Positions 41,673-50,974 of a DNA stretch of 64,000 nt are shown in pieces. The translations under genes were made by a program, and so were the position numbers. The DNA is taken from contig CBDCZF010000029.1 of assembly GCA_965224225.1 (NCBI GenBank), positions 248,001 through 312,000 of the forward strand. Reading direction: 5' to 3'. The notes beneath the pieces were generated by a model. That model made no database searches. It was not told where the DNA came from and worked only from the letters and a program-made list of their open reading frames with translations. Position 1 is the stretch's first letter. Every line of letters starts with the position of its first letter. The stretch is from CAJQQK01 sp965224225. GTDB lineage: Bacteria; Pseudomonadota; Alphaproteobacteria; Rhizobiales; Hyphomicrobiaceae.

Positions 41673-42155
41673 ATGCGCATTACCATCGCTGCGGTCGGCA
41701 AGCTGAAGGCCGGTCCCGAAACAGATTTGTGCAAACGTTACTGCGACCGCTTCGATGCAGCCGGACGTGCGCTTGGGCTCGGGCCCCTTACGATCATCGA
41801 ACTGCCTGAAGCGCGTGATCGCAACGTCGACCTGCGCAAAGCCGATGAGGCGCGGCGCCTGTTGGCGAAGGTCGGGGATGGCGCGCGCATCATCGCTCTC
41901 GATGAGCGTGGCCGGGGCCGCACCAGTGCCGAATTCGCCAAGGACCTGTCAAAGCTGCGCGACGATGGCCTGGCGGACGTCGCGTTTATCATCGGCGGGC
42001 CGGACGGGCATGGCCCGGAGCTACTTGATGCGGCCCATAGCAAGCTGTCGCTCGGGCCGATGACATTGCCGCACGGCCTCGCCCGCGCCGTGCTACTCGA
42101 GCAGCTCTACCGGGCCGTAACGATCATCGCCGGCCACCCCTACCACCGTGAATGA
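41673..42155 (+). CDS. rlmH: 23S rRNA (pseudouridine1915-N3)-methyltransferase RlmH
   Basis: RlmH is a SPOUT-class methyltransferase acting on 70S ribosomes. The 160-residue protein starts MRITIAAVGKLKAGPE and has the SAM-knot region IIALDERGRGRTSAEFA, FIIGGPDGHG, and the C-terminal LLEQLYRAVTIIAGHPYHRE. It converges with fadD with nine bases between stops. Confidence 0.97.
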   Translation: MRITIAAVGKLKAGPETDLCKRYCDRFDAAGRALGLGPLTIIELPEARDRNVDLRKADEARRLLAKVGDGARIIALDERGRGRTSAEFAKDLSKLRDDGLADVAFIIGGPDGHGPELLDAAHSKLSLGPMTLPHGLARAVLLEQLYRAVTIIAGHPYHRE

Positions 42156-42164
42156 ACGGGTGTC

Positions 42165-43895
42165 CTACGCCTGCCGGCGCGCCTCTTCCTGCTTGAGCTC
42201 TTTCTTCGAGAGCTTGCCGATCATCGTCTTGGGCAACTCATCGCGCAGTTCGATGGCAGCCGGCAATTCGATCTTCGAGAGCTTTTGGGCGGCGAACTCG
42301 AGCAGGTCGTTGGCGTTTGCAGTGCCGCCCGTGACGAGCTTGACGAATGCCTTCGGCGCTTCGCCGCGATATTCGTCCGCAATGCCGATCACTGTCACTT
42401 CCTCGACATCGGGGTGTTCGTAGAAGACCTCTTCGATCCGGCGTGGATAGACGTTATAGCCCGAACAGATGATGAGGTCCTTGATGCGGTCGACGATGTA
42501 GAAATAGCCGTCTGGATCCATCACCGCTACGTCACCGGTGCGGAAGTATTCGCCGACGAACGCATTGGCTGTCTCTTCCGGCCGGTTCCAATAACCCTGC
42601 ATGACCTGGGGTCCGGCCGCACAGATCTCGCCTTCTTCGCCGAGTTCGACCTCGCGGCTCGGATCCGCCAGATCCCTGAGAGACAGTATCGTCTGCGGCA
42701 GCGGCAGGCCGATCGAGTTCGGGCGCGCCTCGCCCTCGAGCGGGTTGCTGGTCAGAACCGGCGAGGTTTCCGACAGGCCGTAGCCCTCGACCAGCTTGCA
42801 GCCCGTCAGTTTCTCGAACTGCGTCTTGACCTCAAGCGGCAGGGCTGCGCCTCCCGACAGGCAGAATTTCAGCGACGAGACGTCGAACTTGTCGAGCTTT
42901 TGATGGTTGATGATGGCGTTAAACAGCGTCGGTACGCCTGGCATCACCGTCGGCCGGGTCTTGCTGATCAGCTTCAGGGCGTCGTCGAGCACGAAGCGTG
43001 GCATGATGATCAGCTCGGCCGCCCGCGCGATGCCGAAGTTCATCACCACCGTCATCGCGAACACATGAAAGAAGGGAAGAACCGCCATGACGCGCTCTTC
43101 GGCGTCCTTGAGTTCCGGTGCCCAATCCATGACCTGCTGCACGTTGATGGTCACGTTGGCATGTGTGAGCATCGCTCCTTTCGGCAAACCCGTCGTGCCG
43201 CCGGTATACTGCAATACGGCGATGTCCGCATATGGATCGATTTCGGGGCGCTCATAGACGCCATCGTTGTCGAGCACCTTGGCATCCAGAACAATGCGCC
43301 CGCGAGCCGGGCTGCGCCCAACCGGTGACAAGTCGCCACTCTTTGCAACGCGGAAGAGGACTCCCTTGGTCGGCGGCAACAATTTGGCAAACGAGGCGAC
43401 AATGGCGCGCTCGAGCTTTTCTGCAACCAGCAGCTCCTCGACCTTGCCGAATAGGATCTTGAGATCGAGCGTGACCATGATGGTCGTGCCGCTGTCGGCG
43501 ATCTGCTGGGCGAGTTCGTCAGTCGTGTAAAGCGGATTATAGTTAACGACGATGCCGCCGATCTTGAGGATGGCGAAGTAATAGATGATGAAGGTTGGAC
43601 AGTTGGGCAGCATCAAGCCGACCTTGTCGCCCTTCTTGACGCCGAGTTTCTGCAGGCCGGCCGCCGCTCGTTCGACGCGATCGCCGATTTCGCCATACTT
43701 CAGGCGCCGACCGAGGAAATTGGTGCACGGCTGGTCGGGATAGCGGGCGACGGCGCTGTCGAGCAGTTGGCCGGCTGGCGTGGCCTCGTAACGGCGATAC
43801 CAGTCGACCGCCGCAGGATAGCTCTTGATCCAGGCATATGCCGGTTGTCCGATTGCTTGGCCCGTCACGTCAGCTGCTGGGTTGGGTTCAGACAT
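42165..43895 (-). CDS. Long-chain fatty acid--CoA ligase (FadD-like)
   Basis: A 576-residue AMP-forming ligase that activates fatty acids for beta-oxidation or lipid synthesis. It has the P-loop-like YTGGTTGLPKGAMLTH, the adenylate-binding GYGLSETSPV, RTGDVAVMDPDGYFYIVDRIKDLI and the catalytic Lys in KTMIGKLSKKEL. ATG 43895 is preferred to an in-frame GTG at 43928. The 438-base gap to the ACP gene holds a possible sigma-54 promoter and no other feature I recognise. Confidence 0.93.
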   Translation of the reverse strand: MSEPNPAADVTGQAIGQPAYAWIKSYPAAVDWYRRYEATPAGQLLDSAVARYPDQPCTNFLGRRLKYGEIGDRVERAAAGLQKLGVKKGDKVGLMLPNCPTFIIYYFAILKIGGIVVNYNPLYTTDELAQQIADSGTTIMVTLDLKILFGKVEELLVAEKLERAIVASFAKLLPPTKGVLFRVAKSGDLSPVGRSPARGRIVLDAKVLDNDGVYERPEIDPYADIAVLQYTGGTTGLPKGAMLTHANVTINVQQVMDWAPELKDAEERVMAVLPFFHVFAMTVVMNFGIARAAELIIMPRFVLDDALKLISKTRPTVMPGVPTLFNAIINHQKLDKFDVSSLKFCLSGGAALPLEVKTQFEKLTGCKLVEGYGLSETSPVLTSNPLEGEARPNSIGLPLPQTILSLRDLADPSREVELGEEGEICAAGPQVMQGYWNRPEETANAFVGEYFRTGDVAVMDPDGYFYIVDRIKDLIICSGYNVYPRRIEEVFYEHPDVEEVTVIGIADEYRGEAPKAFVKLVTGGTANANDLLEFAAQKLSKIELPAAIELRDELPKTMIGKLSKKELKQEEARRQA

Positions 43896-44181
43896 GTTGA
43901 AGCCCGCCTTTTTCGACCGGATTGGCACTGGGATTGCGCGGCGTTAAGGTTAGCGCCCCCGTTCCTGCGACACTTTATTAGCACCTGACACGAGCACAAC
44001 CTCATAAATCCGCCATCATTTGAACAGCATTGCTGAAGTTGAGCCAAAACCTCTTGGTACGCGTCGCATCCAGCGCATGTCCAATGCTTCAAGATTTCGG
44101 GTCATGCAGACAGGAAACTGCAGAGTATCGAGCAGGTCTGCCCACATTTGAAGCAACTGGGTTGGCTTCATTTACGGTTCC

Positions 44182-44195
44182 GGCACGTTTTTTGC
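44182..44195 (+). promoter_or_regulatory. Possible sigma-54 promoter upstream of the acyl carrier protein gene
   Basis: GGCACGTTTTTTGC has GG and GC separated by exactly 10 bases and agrees with the -24/-12 consensus (YTGGCACG-N4-TTGCW) except for the first T, read here as C. It lies about 140 bases before the ACP start. One such match is not unexpected by chance in 64 kb, so this is only a candidate. Confidence 0.3.
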
Positions 44196-44333
44196 GTTTC
44201 GGCCATAGCGTTGCTGGACGCAGAGCCTGATTGCAGTTATGTGACGCGGCTCTTGTTCACTGGCGATCGCTGATTTAAGTGTTAGGGCACGCATGTGTCC
44301 ACATGGCCCGGACCGGTACGGTGGGAGAATGGT

Positions 44334-44615
44334 ATGGACGAAGTCGCGACGAAAATCATCGAGATCCTGAAAAAGCACATGAAGGAGCCGCGCGACGACA
44401 TCGACACGTCGACGGAACTCACCGCGCTCCAGATCGAATCGCTCGATCTTGCGATGATCGTCTTCGACATCGAAGACACTTTCGGCATTGAGATCCCTTA
44501 TAATGCCAACGAGACCGAAGACGCCGGCGACTTTAAGACGGTCGGCTCGGTTGTGGACAGAGTGAAGGCTCTGATCGCCGAAGCAGGCTCTGATGCAGCA
44601 AGCGCAAGCGCTTGA
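44334..44615 (+). CDS. Acyl carrier protein (specialised, NodF-like)
   Basis: A 93-residue acyl carrier protein starting MDEVATKIIEILKKHMKEP. The phosphopantetheine Ser36 lies in QIESLDLAMIVFDIEDTFGIEIPY, with E instead of the usual D before SL. It is longer than housekeeping AcpP, and the loop NANETEDAGDF is unusual. GGGAGAA precedes the ATG. It pairs with the ketoacyl synthase gene 182 bases downstream, an ACP/KAS arrangement like nodF-nodE or lipid-A very-long-chain synthesis loci. It is not AcpP, which normally sits beside fabF and fabG. Confidence 0.85.
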   Translation: MDEVATKIIEILKKHMKEPRDDIDTSTELTALQIESLDLAMIVFDIEDTFGIEIPYNANETEDAGDFKTVGSVVDRVKALIAEAGSDAASASA

Positions 44616-44797
44616 TCATCAATACGCTTTTTTGGTGCCATCGATAAATCCAAGTGCGCGAGCCGGCAGCCGTTGAGCGGGTGTGCGCGCTTGTGGGCGT
44701 AAACTGGGCTGGTCTGCGGGCTCGCCAGTTGATAACGCTTGGCAGAACGAGCGCAGCGAAACAGCCAAGTTTCGAATTCAGACAACAGGACGACTAA

Positions 44798-46042
44798 ATG
44801 TCAGAACGAGATAAGAAGCGCCGCGTTGTCGTGACCGGCATGGGTGTGGTCACGCCGATCGGCCTCAATGTCGACGAGTTCTGGCAGGGCATGCGTGAGG
44901 CGCGCAGCGGTGTCAGCGAACTGGGCGGCTTCCCGCTCGACGATCTCAAGATCCTGATCGCAGCCCAGATCAAGAATTTCGAGCCCAAGGAACATCTTCG
45001 CGGCTTCAAGCGCGACAAGATCATCATGCACGCCGACCGCTACTCCTGGTTCGCAGCGGCTGCCGCCGACCAGGCTGTCAAGCAGTCCGGGCTCGAAGTG
45101 CCGTTCACCGATCCCTACCGGGCAGCCTGCATAATCGGTTCCGGCGCCGGTGGTCTCGTCACCTTCGAGACCGCCTACCGCGATCTCTTTATCCGCAACA
45201 AGCGCGCGACCCACCCCTTGACACTGCTGCGCATCATCGGCTCGTCGGCGTCGGCTCATGTCGGGATTGAGTACGGTGTTAAAGGCCCGACGTTTGCGAC
45301 CTGCAGCGCCTGCTCGACAGCAACGCATGCAATCGGCATTGCCAGAGATTACATCGAGCACGGCCTGATCGATGTTGCAATCGCCGGTGCTTCCGAATCA
45401 GTCATCAACTACGGCACCATGAAGGCCTGGCAGGCATTGCACGTGCTCTCGCCCGAGGGCTGCTTTCCATTTGCCAAGAAGCGCAACGGCACCGTGCTCG
45501 GTGAAGGCGCCGGCATCCTGATCCTCGAGGAACTGGAACATGCCCAAAAGCGCGGCGCGACGATCCTCGCGGAACTCTGCGGTTACGGCATGACGTCGGA
45601 CTCCAAGGACATGGTCAACCCCGACATCGAAGGCCCGTGCGAAGCCATGAAGCTTGCGCTCGCCGATGCCGAACTCGATCCTACGGAAATCGACTATCTC
45701 AACGCGCACGGCACGGCGACGACGATCAACGACAAGAACGAGACCAACGCGATCAAGGAAGTCTACGGCGAGCATGCCTATAAGCTCGCGGTCTCCTCGA
45801 CCAAATCGATGCACGGCCATCCGCTCGGTGCCGGCGGCGGCATCGAGGCGGTAGCCTGCATCAAGGCGCTCAATGAAAGCTGGGTGCCGCCGACCGCCGG
45901 CCTCGATGAAGCGGATCCTGATTGCGATCTCGACTATGTGCCGAACGTCGGCCGCGATATGAACGTCGATTACGCAATGTCGAACTCTTTCGCGTTCGGC
46001 GGCCTCAACGCGGTGCTCGTATTCGGCAAGCCGCCGGCCTGA
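44798..46042 (+). CDS. Beta-ketoacyl-ACP synthase, KAS II/NodE-like
   Basis: A 414-residue condensing enzyme that extends acyl-ACP with malonyl-ACP. The catalytic Cys is in TFATCSACSTATHAIG, the two catalytic His residues in LNAHGTATTINDKNE and KSMHGHPLGAGGG, and the C-terminal NSFAFGGLN is intact. The preceding specialised ACP gene suggests it acts on that carrier. The product may be an unusual long or modified acyl chain; this is inference, since no dehydratase, reductase or acyltransferase gene is adjacent. Confidence 0.93.
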   Translation: MSERDKKRRVVVTGMGVVTPIGLNVDEFWQGMREARSGVSELGGFPLDDLKILIAAQIKNFEPKEHLRGFKRDKIIMHADRYSWFAAAAADQAVKQSGLEVPFTDPYRAACIIGSGAGGLVTFETAYRDLFIRNKRATHPLTLLRIIGSSASAHVGIEYGVKGPTFATCSACSTATHAIGIARDYIEHGLIDVAIAGASESVINYGTMKAWQALHVLSPEGCFPFAKKRNGTVLGEGAGILILEELEHAQKRGATILAELCGYGMTSDSKDMVNPDIEGPCEAMKLALADAELDPTEIDYLNAHGTATTINDKNETNAIKEVYGEHAYKLAVSSTKSMHGHPLGAGGGIEAVACIKALNESWVPPTAGLDEADPDCDLDYVPNVGRDMNVDYAMSNSFAFGGLNAVLVFGKPPA

Positions 46043-46074
46043 AGCGAGTTGCACAAATGCACCTCGCTTTGGTT

Positions 46075-46150
46075 GTTTGCGCTCACCGCTATTCCTCCCT
46101 GCGGTCGAGCCTCCGCGGGGGCGGCGCTCGGCGCCGGGTCGCGTTTGCGA
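46075..46150 (+). repeat. Dispersed intergenic repeat, copy B
   Basis: Second copy of the repeat at 41503-41583, located 32 bases after the ketoacyl synthase stop. The core CCTCCGCGGGGGCGGCGC followed by GCGCCGGGTCGCGT (46110-46144) can form a GC-rich hairpin. Confidence 0.65.
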
Positions 46151-46202
46151 CCTTGTATAGTGAATTCGATTAAGTGCGACACGCTTTGACAGCTGGTGGT
46201 CC

Positions 46203-46658
46203 ATGCCGACCAACCTGATACGACCCAACCTCAAGGCACCGGATTCTGCTCCGGCCTCGCCGCGCGTCGCGGGACCTGAACGCATTGCTATTCTGAAGGC
46301 CGGCCGCGTCACTCTGCGCCTGAGGCTGTTGGATACTCGTACCGCCGACCTGATCTGGAGCGCGCTGCCGCTGTTCGGCATCGTCGAGACGTGGGGCGAT
46401 TCGATCCATTTCGATACACCGCTCAGAACCGGCCGCGAACGGACCGCCCGACTGAACGCGCGTGCCGGCGATGTCTGCTTTTGGAGCGAGGACGAGCGCG
46501 TCGTTATTCCATGGGGACCGACACCGATCTCGAGACCGGATGAAATTCGTCTGATGCGTCCCTGTAACATCTGGGCCGAGATCATCGACGACCCGGCTGC
46601 CTTGAAAATCGTGACGCCCGGTGAGAAAGTTTCCTTGAGCCGCGAAGCGAAGGCCTGA
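46203..46658 (+). CDS. Cyclophilin-fold protein of the TM1367 type
   Basis: A 151-residue protein whose residues about 25-145 match the TM1367-like cyclophilin fold: VTLRLRLLDTRTADLIWSALP, ETWGDSIHFDTP, AGDVCFWSEDERVVIPWGPTPIS and the closing PCNIWAEI. The N-terminal 25 residues are Pro/Ala-rich and probably disordered. Peptidyl-prolyl isomerase activity is not established for this branch. Its neighbour glpK follows after 65 bases in the same direction. Confidence 0.8.
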   Translation: MPTNLIRPNLKAPDSAPASPRVAGPERIAILKAGRVTLRLRLLDTRTADLIWSALPLFGIVETWGDSIHFDTPLRTGRERTARLNARAGDVCFWSEDERVVIPWGPTPISRPDEIRLMRPCNIWAEIIDDPAALKIVTPGEKVSLSREAKA

Positions 46659-46723
46659 TGCAAATCAGATTGAACGGAGACAGGTCTGGGTAGGCCCGAG
46701 CCGCTGCAAGGGGGACCAGAGAC

Positions 46724-48214
46724 GTGACCAAATTCGTTTTGGCGATTGACCAGGGAACGACGTCGACTCGTGCCATATTGTTCGATCGTAAGACCAATAT
46801 CGAGGCGATGGCGCAGCGCGAGTTTGCCCAGCATTACCCGCGGCCCGGCTGGGTCGAACACGATCCCGATGATCTCTGGCACACAACGATCGAAACGTGC
46901 CGCGAAGCCATAGCGACCGCCAGTGCCGAGGCGCGTGAGATCGCAGTAATCGGTATCACCAATCAGCGCGAGACGACACTCGTGTGGGACCGCGAGACCG
47001 GCCGGCCGATCCACAACGCGATCGTCTGGCAGGATCGGCGTACCGCAGAGCGATGTACCGAGCTAAAGGCGGCGGGCCGTGAAAATCTCGTCAGGCGCAA
47101 GACCGGACTGCTGCTCGACCCTTATTTCTCTGCGACCAAGATCGCCTGGCTGCTCGACAACGTCGACGGTGCACGGGCTTTGGCCGCTGCCGGCCGGCTC
47201 GCGTTCGGCACCGTCGACACGTTTTTGCTGTGGCGACTGACGGGCGGCAAGGTACACGCCACGGACGCTACGAACGCCTCGCGGACGATGCTCTACGACA
47301 TTTCGGCCGGCCGCTGGTGTCCCGAGTTACTCGACCTGTTCGGTGTGCCGGCCGACATGCTGCCCGAAGTGCGCGATTGTGCCGCCGACTTCGGCGAAAC
47401 GGACCCCGGTCTATTCGGTGGCGGCATCCCGATCAGCGGTATCGCCGGCGATCAGCAGGCAGCTGTCGTCGGCCAAGCCTGCTTTGCGCCGGGCATGATG
47501 AAGGCGACATACGGCACCGGCTGCTTTGCCCTGCTCAACACCGGTGACGAGCCGGTCTGGTCGAACAACAATCTGCTTACGACCATCGCCTACCAGTTCG
47601 ATGGCCGGCCGGTCTATGCACTCGAAGGCTCGATATTCATCGCCGGTGCCGCCGTGCAGTGGCTGCGCGATGAATTGCAGATCATCGACCAGGCCGCCCA
47701 GTCGGGCGAACTGGCGGCCGTGGCCGATGCCAATCAGCCGGTCTACCTGGTGCCTGCCTTCGTCGGACTTGGAGCACCCTATTGGGATGCCGACTGCCGC
47801 GGTGCAATATTCGGCCTGACACGCGATACGGGTCGCGCCGAATTGGCCCGCGCCGCTCTCGAAAGTGTCTGCTATCAGACCCGCGACCTGCTCGATGCCA
47901 TGCGCATGGACTGGGTATCAAACGAGGAGACCGTGTTGCGTGTCGACGGCGGCATGGTTGCCTCGGACTGGACCATGCAATGTCTCGCCGACATTCTGCA
48001 GGCGCCGGTGGATAAGCCGCGCGTGCTCGAGACTACGGCGCTCGGAGCAGCCTATCTCGCCGGCATGCAGGCGGGCTTCTATCCTCGGCCCGCCGAGTTC
48101 GCGGCGAACTGGTCGCTGGAGCGGCGTTTTGAACCGGGCATGAGTAGCGAATTGAGCGCGCAAAAATACCGCGGCTGGCGGGACGCCGTGCGCCGGACGC
48201 TGACGCGTGCGTGA
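46724..48214 (+). CDS. glpK: Glycerol kinase
   Basis: GlpK phosphorylates glycerol to glycerol-3-phosphate. The 496-residue protein has the FGGY kinase blocks AIDQGTTSTRAILFD, GITNQRETTLVWDRETG, NAIVWQDRRT, GIAGDQQAAVVGQACF and the C-terminal LRVDGGMVASDWTMQCLADI. The start is a GTG at 46724 preceded by GGGGGACC. No glpF, glpD or glpR lies nearby, so the gene stands alone here. Confidence 0.97.
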   Translation: MTKFVLAIDQGTTSTRAILFDRKTNIEAMAQREFAQHYPRPGWVEHDPDDLWHTTIETCREAIATASAEAREIAVIGITNQRETTLVWDRETGRPIHNAIVWQDRRTAERCTELKAAGRENLVRRKTGLLLDPYFSATKIAWLLDNVDGARALAAAGRLAFGTVDTFLLWRLTGGKVHATDATNASRTMLYDISAGRWCPELLDLFGVPADMLPEVRDCAADFGETDPGLFGGGIPISGIAGDQQAAVVGQACFAPGMMKATYGTGCFALLNTGDEPVWSNNNLLTTIAYQFDGRPVYALEGSIFIAGAAVQWLRDELQIIDQAAQSGELAAVADANQPVYLVPAFVGLGAPYWDADCRGAIFGLTRDTGRAELARAALESVCYQTRDLLDAMRMDWVSNEETVLRVDGGMVASDWTMQCLADILQAPVDKPRVLETTALGAAYLAGMQAGFYPRPAEFAANWSLERRFEPGMSSELSAQKYRGWRDAVRRTLTRA

Positions 48215-48372
48215 CTCGATAGATCCCAAGCCCTTAGACGGCCCGGGATGGGATGGTCTGGAGTAAGTGCTTGGTATTTGCCAAACCCAGCATTTGTTGC
48301 CGGCACCCATCGTCCCACGAGCGTTGTCGTTCGCTGAGAAATGATAGGGGTCGGGATCAGCGTTGACTGACG

Positions 48373-49299
48373 TCAATCAGCCGATGACCCTAACCCGATG
48401 CGCTCGAACACCCTCGCCTCGAACCGTCCCTTCACACCAATGCACACGATGCCCGGCTCGGCACCGACAGGTGCGGGCGCAACGGCCCAGCGCCGACCCA
48501 CGACCTGGATAGTCTGCAGCTCACCCTTCATCGAGCGCACGAAGCCTTTCGCGCGCACCAAACCCGATCCGGCAAGGATCTCGGCAAGCTTTTCGGCATC
48601 GACCGACTGATCGACCGTGAAATGATGCGTTTCAAAAACCGCATCGTCATGCAGCGGCACAGCGCGCTCGCCGCGTTCGCGGCCGAGGTGACCCGCAAGA
48701 ACAACTTCCGGTGCCAGCTTGCCGTGAATGGCAGGGATCACACGAGCGCCGCCAGTTATCTCACCAAGCCAGGCAGTCGTCCTCTGCAATTCTACCTGAG
48801 CAACCAAATCCGCCTTGTTCAAAACAACGATGTCGGCATCGCCAAGCTGCTGGCGCACGGTGTCACCCATGAACTTGTCGCCGGCGCGAGTCTCCACCGT
48901 CTCCGCGTCCGCAAGAACGACAATCCCATCGAGCACATAGTCCTTCAGCAGTCCAACAGTCGCCCCGATCGCACCCGGCAAGGCCACACCGCTCGCCTCG
49001 AGCAACACATGCTCCGGCCGCGGCTCCATGCCGGACAACTCGATCATCGCCATCACGAGATCATTGCCGTAGCTGCAGCACACGCAGCCGCCGGCGATCG
49101 AAATGACGTTGTCGTCTTGCGCCTCGATCAGGTCACGGTCGATCGGTAGGGCGCCGAATTCGTTGACCAGGACGGCCAGGCGCAAGCCGTCGGCGTTGCG
49201 TAAGAGATGATTGACCAGCGTCGTCTTGCCGGCGCCGAGATACCCGCCGATCACGGTCACCGGCAGCCGGTCGATTGCGCCTGTGGCCTGATCCGTCAA
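48373..49299 (-). CDS. G3E-family GTPase (CobW/YjiA-type metallochaperone)
   Basis: A 308-residue GTPase with P-loop GGYLGAGKTTLVNHLL near residue 18, the metal-binding CxCC motif in ISIAGGCVCCSYGND, and a NKADL-type G4 motif. The C-terminal CobW_C domain starts near residue 215. Family members insert cobalt, nickel or zinc into target enzymes. It overlaps the amidohydrolase gene by ATGA; amidohydrolases are metal enzymes, so it may metallate that neighbour. This pairing is inference. Confidence 0.9.
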   Translation of the reverse strand: MTDQATGAIDRLPVTVIGGYLGAGKTTLVNHLLRNADGLRLAVLVNEFGALPIDRDLIEAQDDNVISIAGGCVCCSYGNDLVMAMIELSGMEPRPEHVLLEASGVALPGAIGATVGLLKDYVLDGIVVLADAETVETRAGDKFMGDTVRQQLGDADIVVLNKADLVAQVELQRTTAWLGEITGGARVIPAIHGKLAPEVVLAGHLGRERGERAVPLHDDAVFETHHFTVDQSVDAEKLAEILAGSGLVRAKGFVRSMKGELQTIQVVGRRWAVAPAPVGAEPGIVCIGVKGRFEARVFERIGLGSSAD

Positions 49300-50933
49300 A
49301 TGTCCGCCGCCGCAAAGACGCGGCCTCCAAGCACGGTGCCCCAGATGCGCACATCCTTCAGGTTCTCAGCCCCGATCGTCGTCGGATCATCATCGAGAAC
49401 AGCGAAATCCGCCCGCTTGCCGCATTCGATCGAGCCGACCTCACCGTCCATCTTGAACGTATAAGCTGCACCGAGCGTGATCGTGCGCAGCGCATCGTCG
49501 ACGCCGATACGTTCGTTCTCGCCGAGCGTGCGCCCGCTCGCGGTCCGGCGGTTGACGGCACACCAGGCCGTGAACAACGGCCCGAGCGGCGTCACCGGTG
49601 CATCCGAATGGATTGCCATCGGCACGCCGGTGGCCAGTGCCGTCGCGCAGGCGTTCATACGCTCAGCCCGCTCCGGCCCGACGGTCATCGCATAGTGCTG
49701 ATCGCCCCAATAGAAATGGTGGTTCGGGAACAAGTTCACGCACATGCCGAGCGCCTTCATCCGCCGGAAATGCGCGGCGTCGGCAAGCTGGCAATGCTGC
49801 AGCGTGAAGCGGTGGTCGGGGGCGGGATGCTGGCGCAGGGCCTCCTCGACGCAATCGAGCACCAGTTCGGTCGCTTCATCACCGTTGGTGTGGGTATGAA
49901 CCTGGATGCCGTGCTTTAAGGCCAGCTGGTACATCTCGCGCAATTGCTCGGGCGGCACATACCAGAGCCCGTTCGGCGCGCCGTTGTAATAACCGGGCCA
50001 TCTGAGACGCGCCGAAAAGCCCTGGATCGAGCCGTCGGCAACCACCTTTATGATACCGAGCCGGAGCCGCTCGGTGCTGAGTGTGCCGAGATGGCGGGCG
50101 CGCTCGATGATCTCAGGCACGGTCAGATTCTGCAGGCGGCGTAACGAGACGATGCGGGCCGGGAAACGTTCTTCACCTGTAACACGCAACATCATCTCGA
50201 CGGCATCGTCGGGCAGCAGGTTGGCGAGGTCGGCGGCCGTCGTCACCCCACGGCGCACGCAAAGGCGCGCAAACTGCCTGAGTCCCGCTTCATCGCAGGC
50301 GAGCAGATCACGATCGAAGCCGACATGGATGCCGACCGGCGTCATCGCATCCGGCCCCTTGAGTTCGCCCGTCGGCAGGCCGTCATCGCCGAGTGGAATG
50401 CCTGGATGATTGACGCCGGCACGCAAAAGACCAGCCAGTTCAAGCGCCTTGGTATTGACGTTCAGGATGTGTCCCGAAGCATTGAGCACACCAACTGCGC
50501 GCGTTTCTGACACCTTATCGAGATCGTGCCGGTTGACACGGCGGTTGCCGTAATAGATCGCATCAAGTGACCACCCCGCAACCGGCGCCTCGGGGGCGTC
50601 CAGCGCCGACTCGGCCTCGCTGAGGCGCTCGATGACGGAATCGATCGAGGTTGCTCCTGGCCAGAGTTTGCCGTCAGGGTCGAGGCGATCGAAATAGCCG
50701 CAATAGACATAGCGCCAGAAGGTCCCTTCCATGGTGTGACTGTGACCTTCGACAAGCCCCGGCATCAGGATCTTGTCGGCGAACCGGTCATCGATCGTGT
50801 GCTCGCCCCAGCCGGCCAGTTCATCGAGTGTACCGGCACCGACGATACGGCCATCGCGCACGGCAACGTGTGTGACGAACGGCCGATTCGGGTTCATCGT
50901 GATGATCCGACGGGCGGGATAGATCGTGTTCAT
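49296..50933 (-). CDS. YtcJ-like metal-dependent amidohydrolase
   Basis: A 545-residue amidohydrolase-superfamily protein. Metal ligands are in LMPGLVEGHSHTMEG (His-x-His), HTHTNGDEA, LQHCQLAD and IHSDAPVTPLGP (Asp). Its length and layout match the YtcJ group, whose substrates are mostly unknown amides. The start is ATG 50933 with GAGGAG upstream. It lies between a Gfo/Idh/MocA gene and a G3E GTPase gene in the same direction, which suggests a small catabolic or detoxification unit. Confidence 0.9.
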   Translation of the reverse strand: MNTIYPARRIITMNPNRPFVTHVAVRDGRIVGAGTLDELAGWGEHTIDDRFADKILMPGLVEGHSHTMEGTFWRYVYCGYFDRLDPDGKLWPGATSIDSVIERLSEAESALDAPEAPVAGWSLDAIYYGNRRVNRHDLDKVSETRAVGVLNASGHILNVNTKALELAGLLRAGVNHPGIPLGDDGLPTGELKGPDAMTPVGIHVGFDRDLLACDEAGLRQFARLCVRRGVTTAADLANLLPDDAVEMMLRVTGEERFPARIVSLRRLQNLTVPEIIERARHLGTLSTERLRLGIIKVVADGSIQGFSARLRWPGYYNGAPNGLWYVPPEQLREMYQLALKHGIQVHTHTNGDEATELVLDCVEEALRQHPAPDHRFTLQHCQLADAAHFRRMKALGMCVNLFPNHHFYWGDQHYAMTVGPERAERMNACATALATGVPMAIHSDAPVTPLGPLFTAWCAVNRRTASGRTLGENERIGVDDALRTITLGAAYTFKMDGEVGSIECGKRADFAVLDDDPTTIGAENLKDVRIWGTVLGGRVFAAADI

Positions 50934-50974
50934 GGCCCCAAACTCCTCGTTTGCCCCGACAACTGCCGGGTCTG

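Noticed and set aside
44334..44615. AcpXL of the lipid A very-long-chain pathway
   Set aside because: The sequence differs from rhizobial AcpXL, and the usual fabZ, fabF2, adh and lpxXL neighbours are missing.
45398..47014. 538-codon minus-strand open frame across the ketoacyl synthase and glpK start
   Set aside because: It overlaps well-supported plus-strand genes and its translation has no recognisable domain; it is an antisense shadow.
48363..48376. TTGACTGACGTCAA palindrome resembling an FNR/FixK site
   Set aside because: It lies between the 3' ends of convergent glpK and the G3E GTPase gene and overlaps a stop codon, and both halves deviate from TTGAT. A regulatory role is unlikely.
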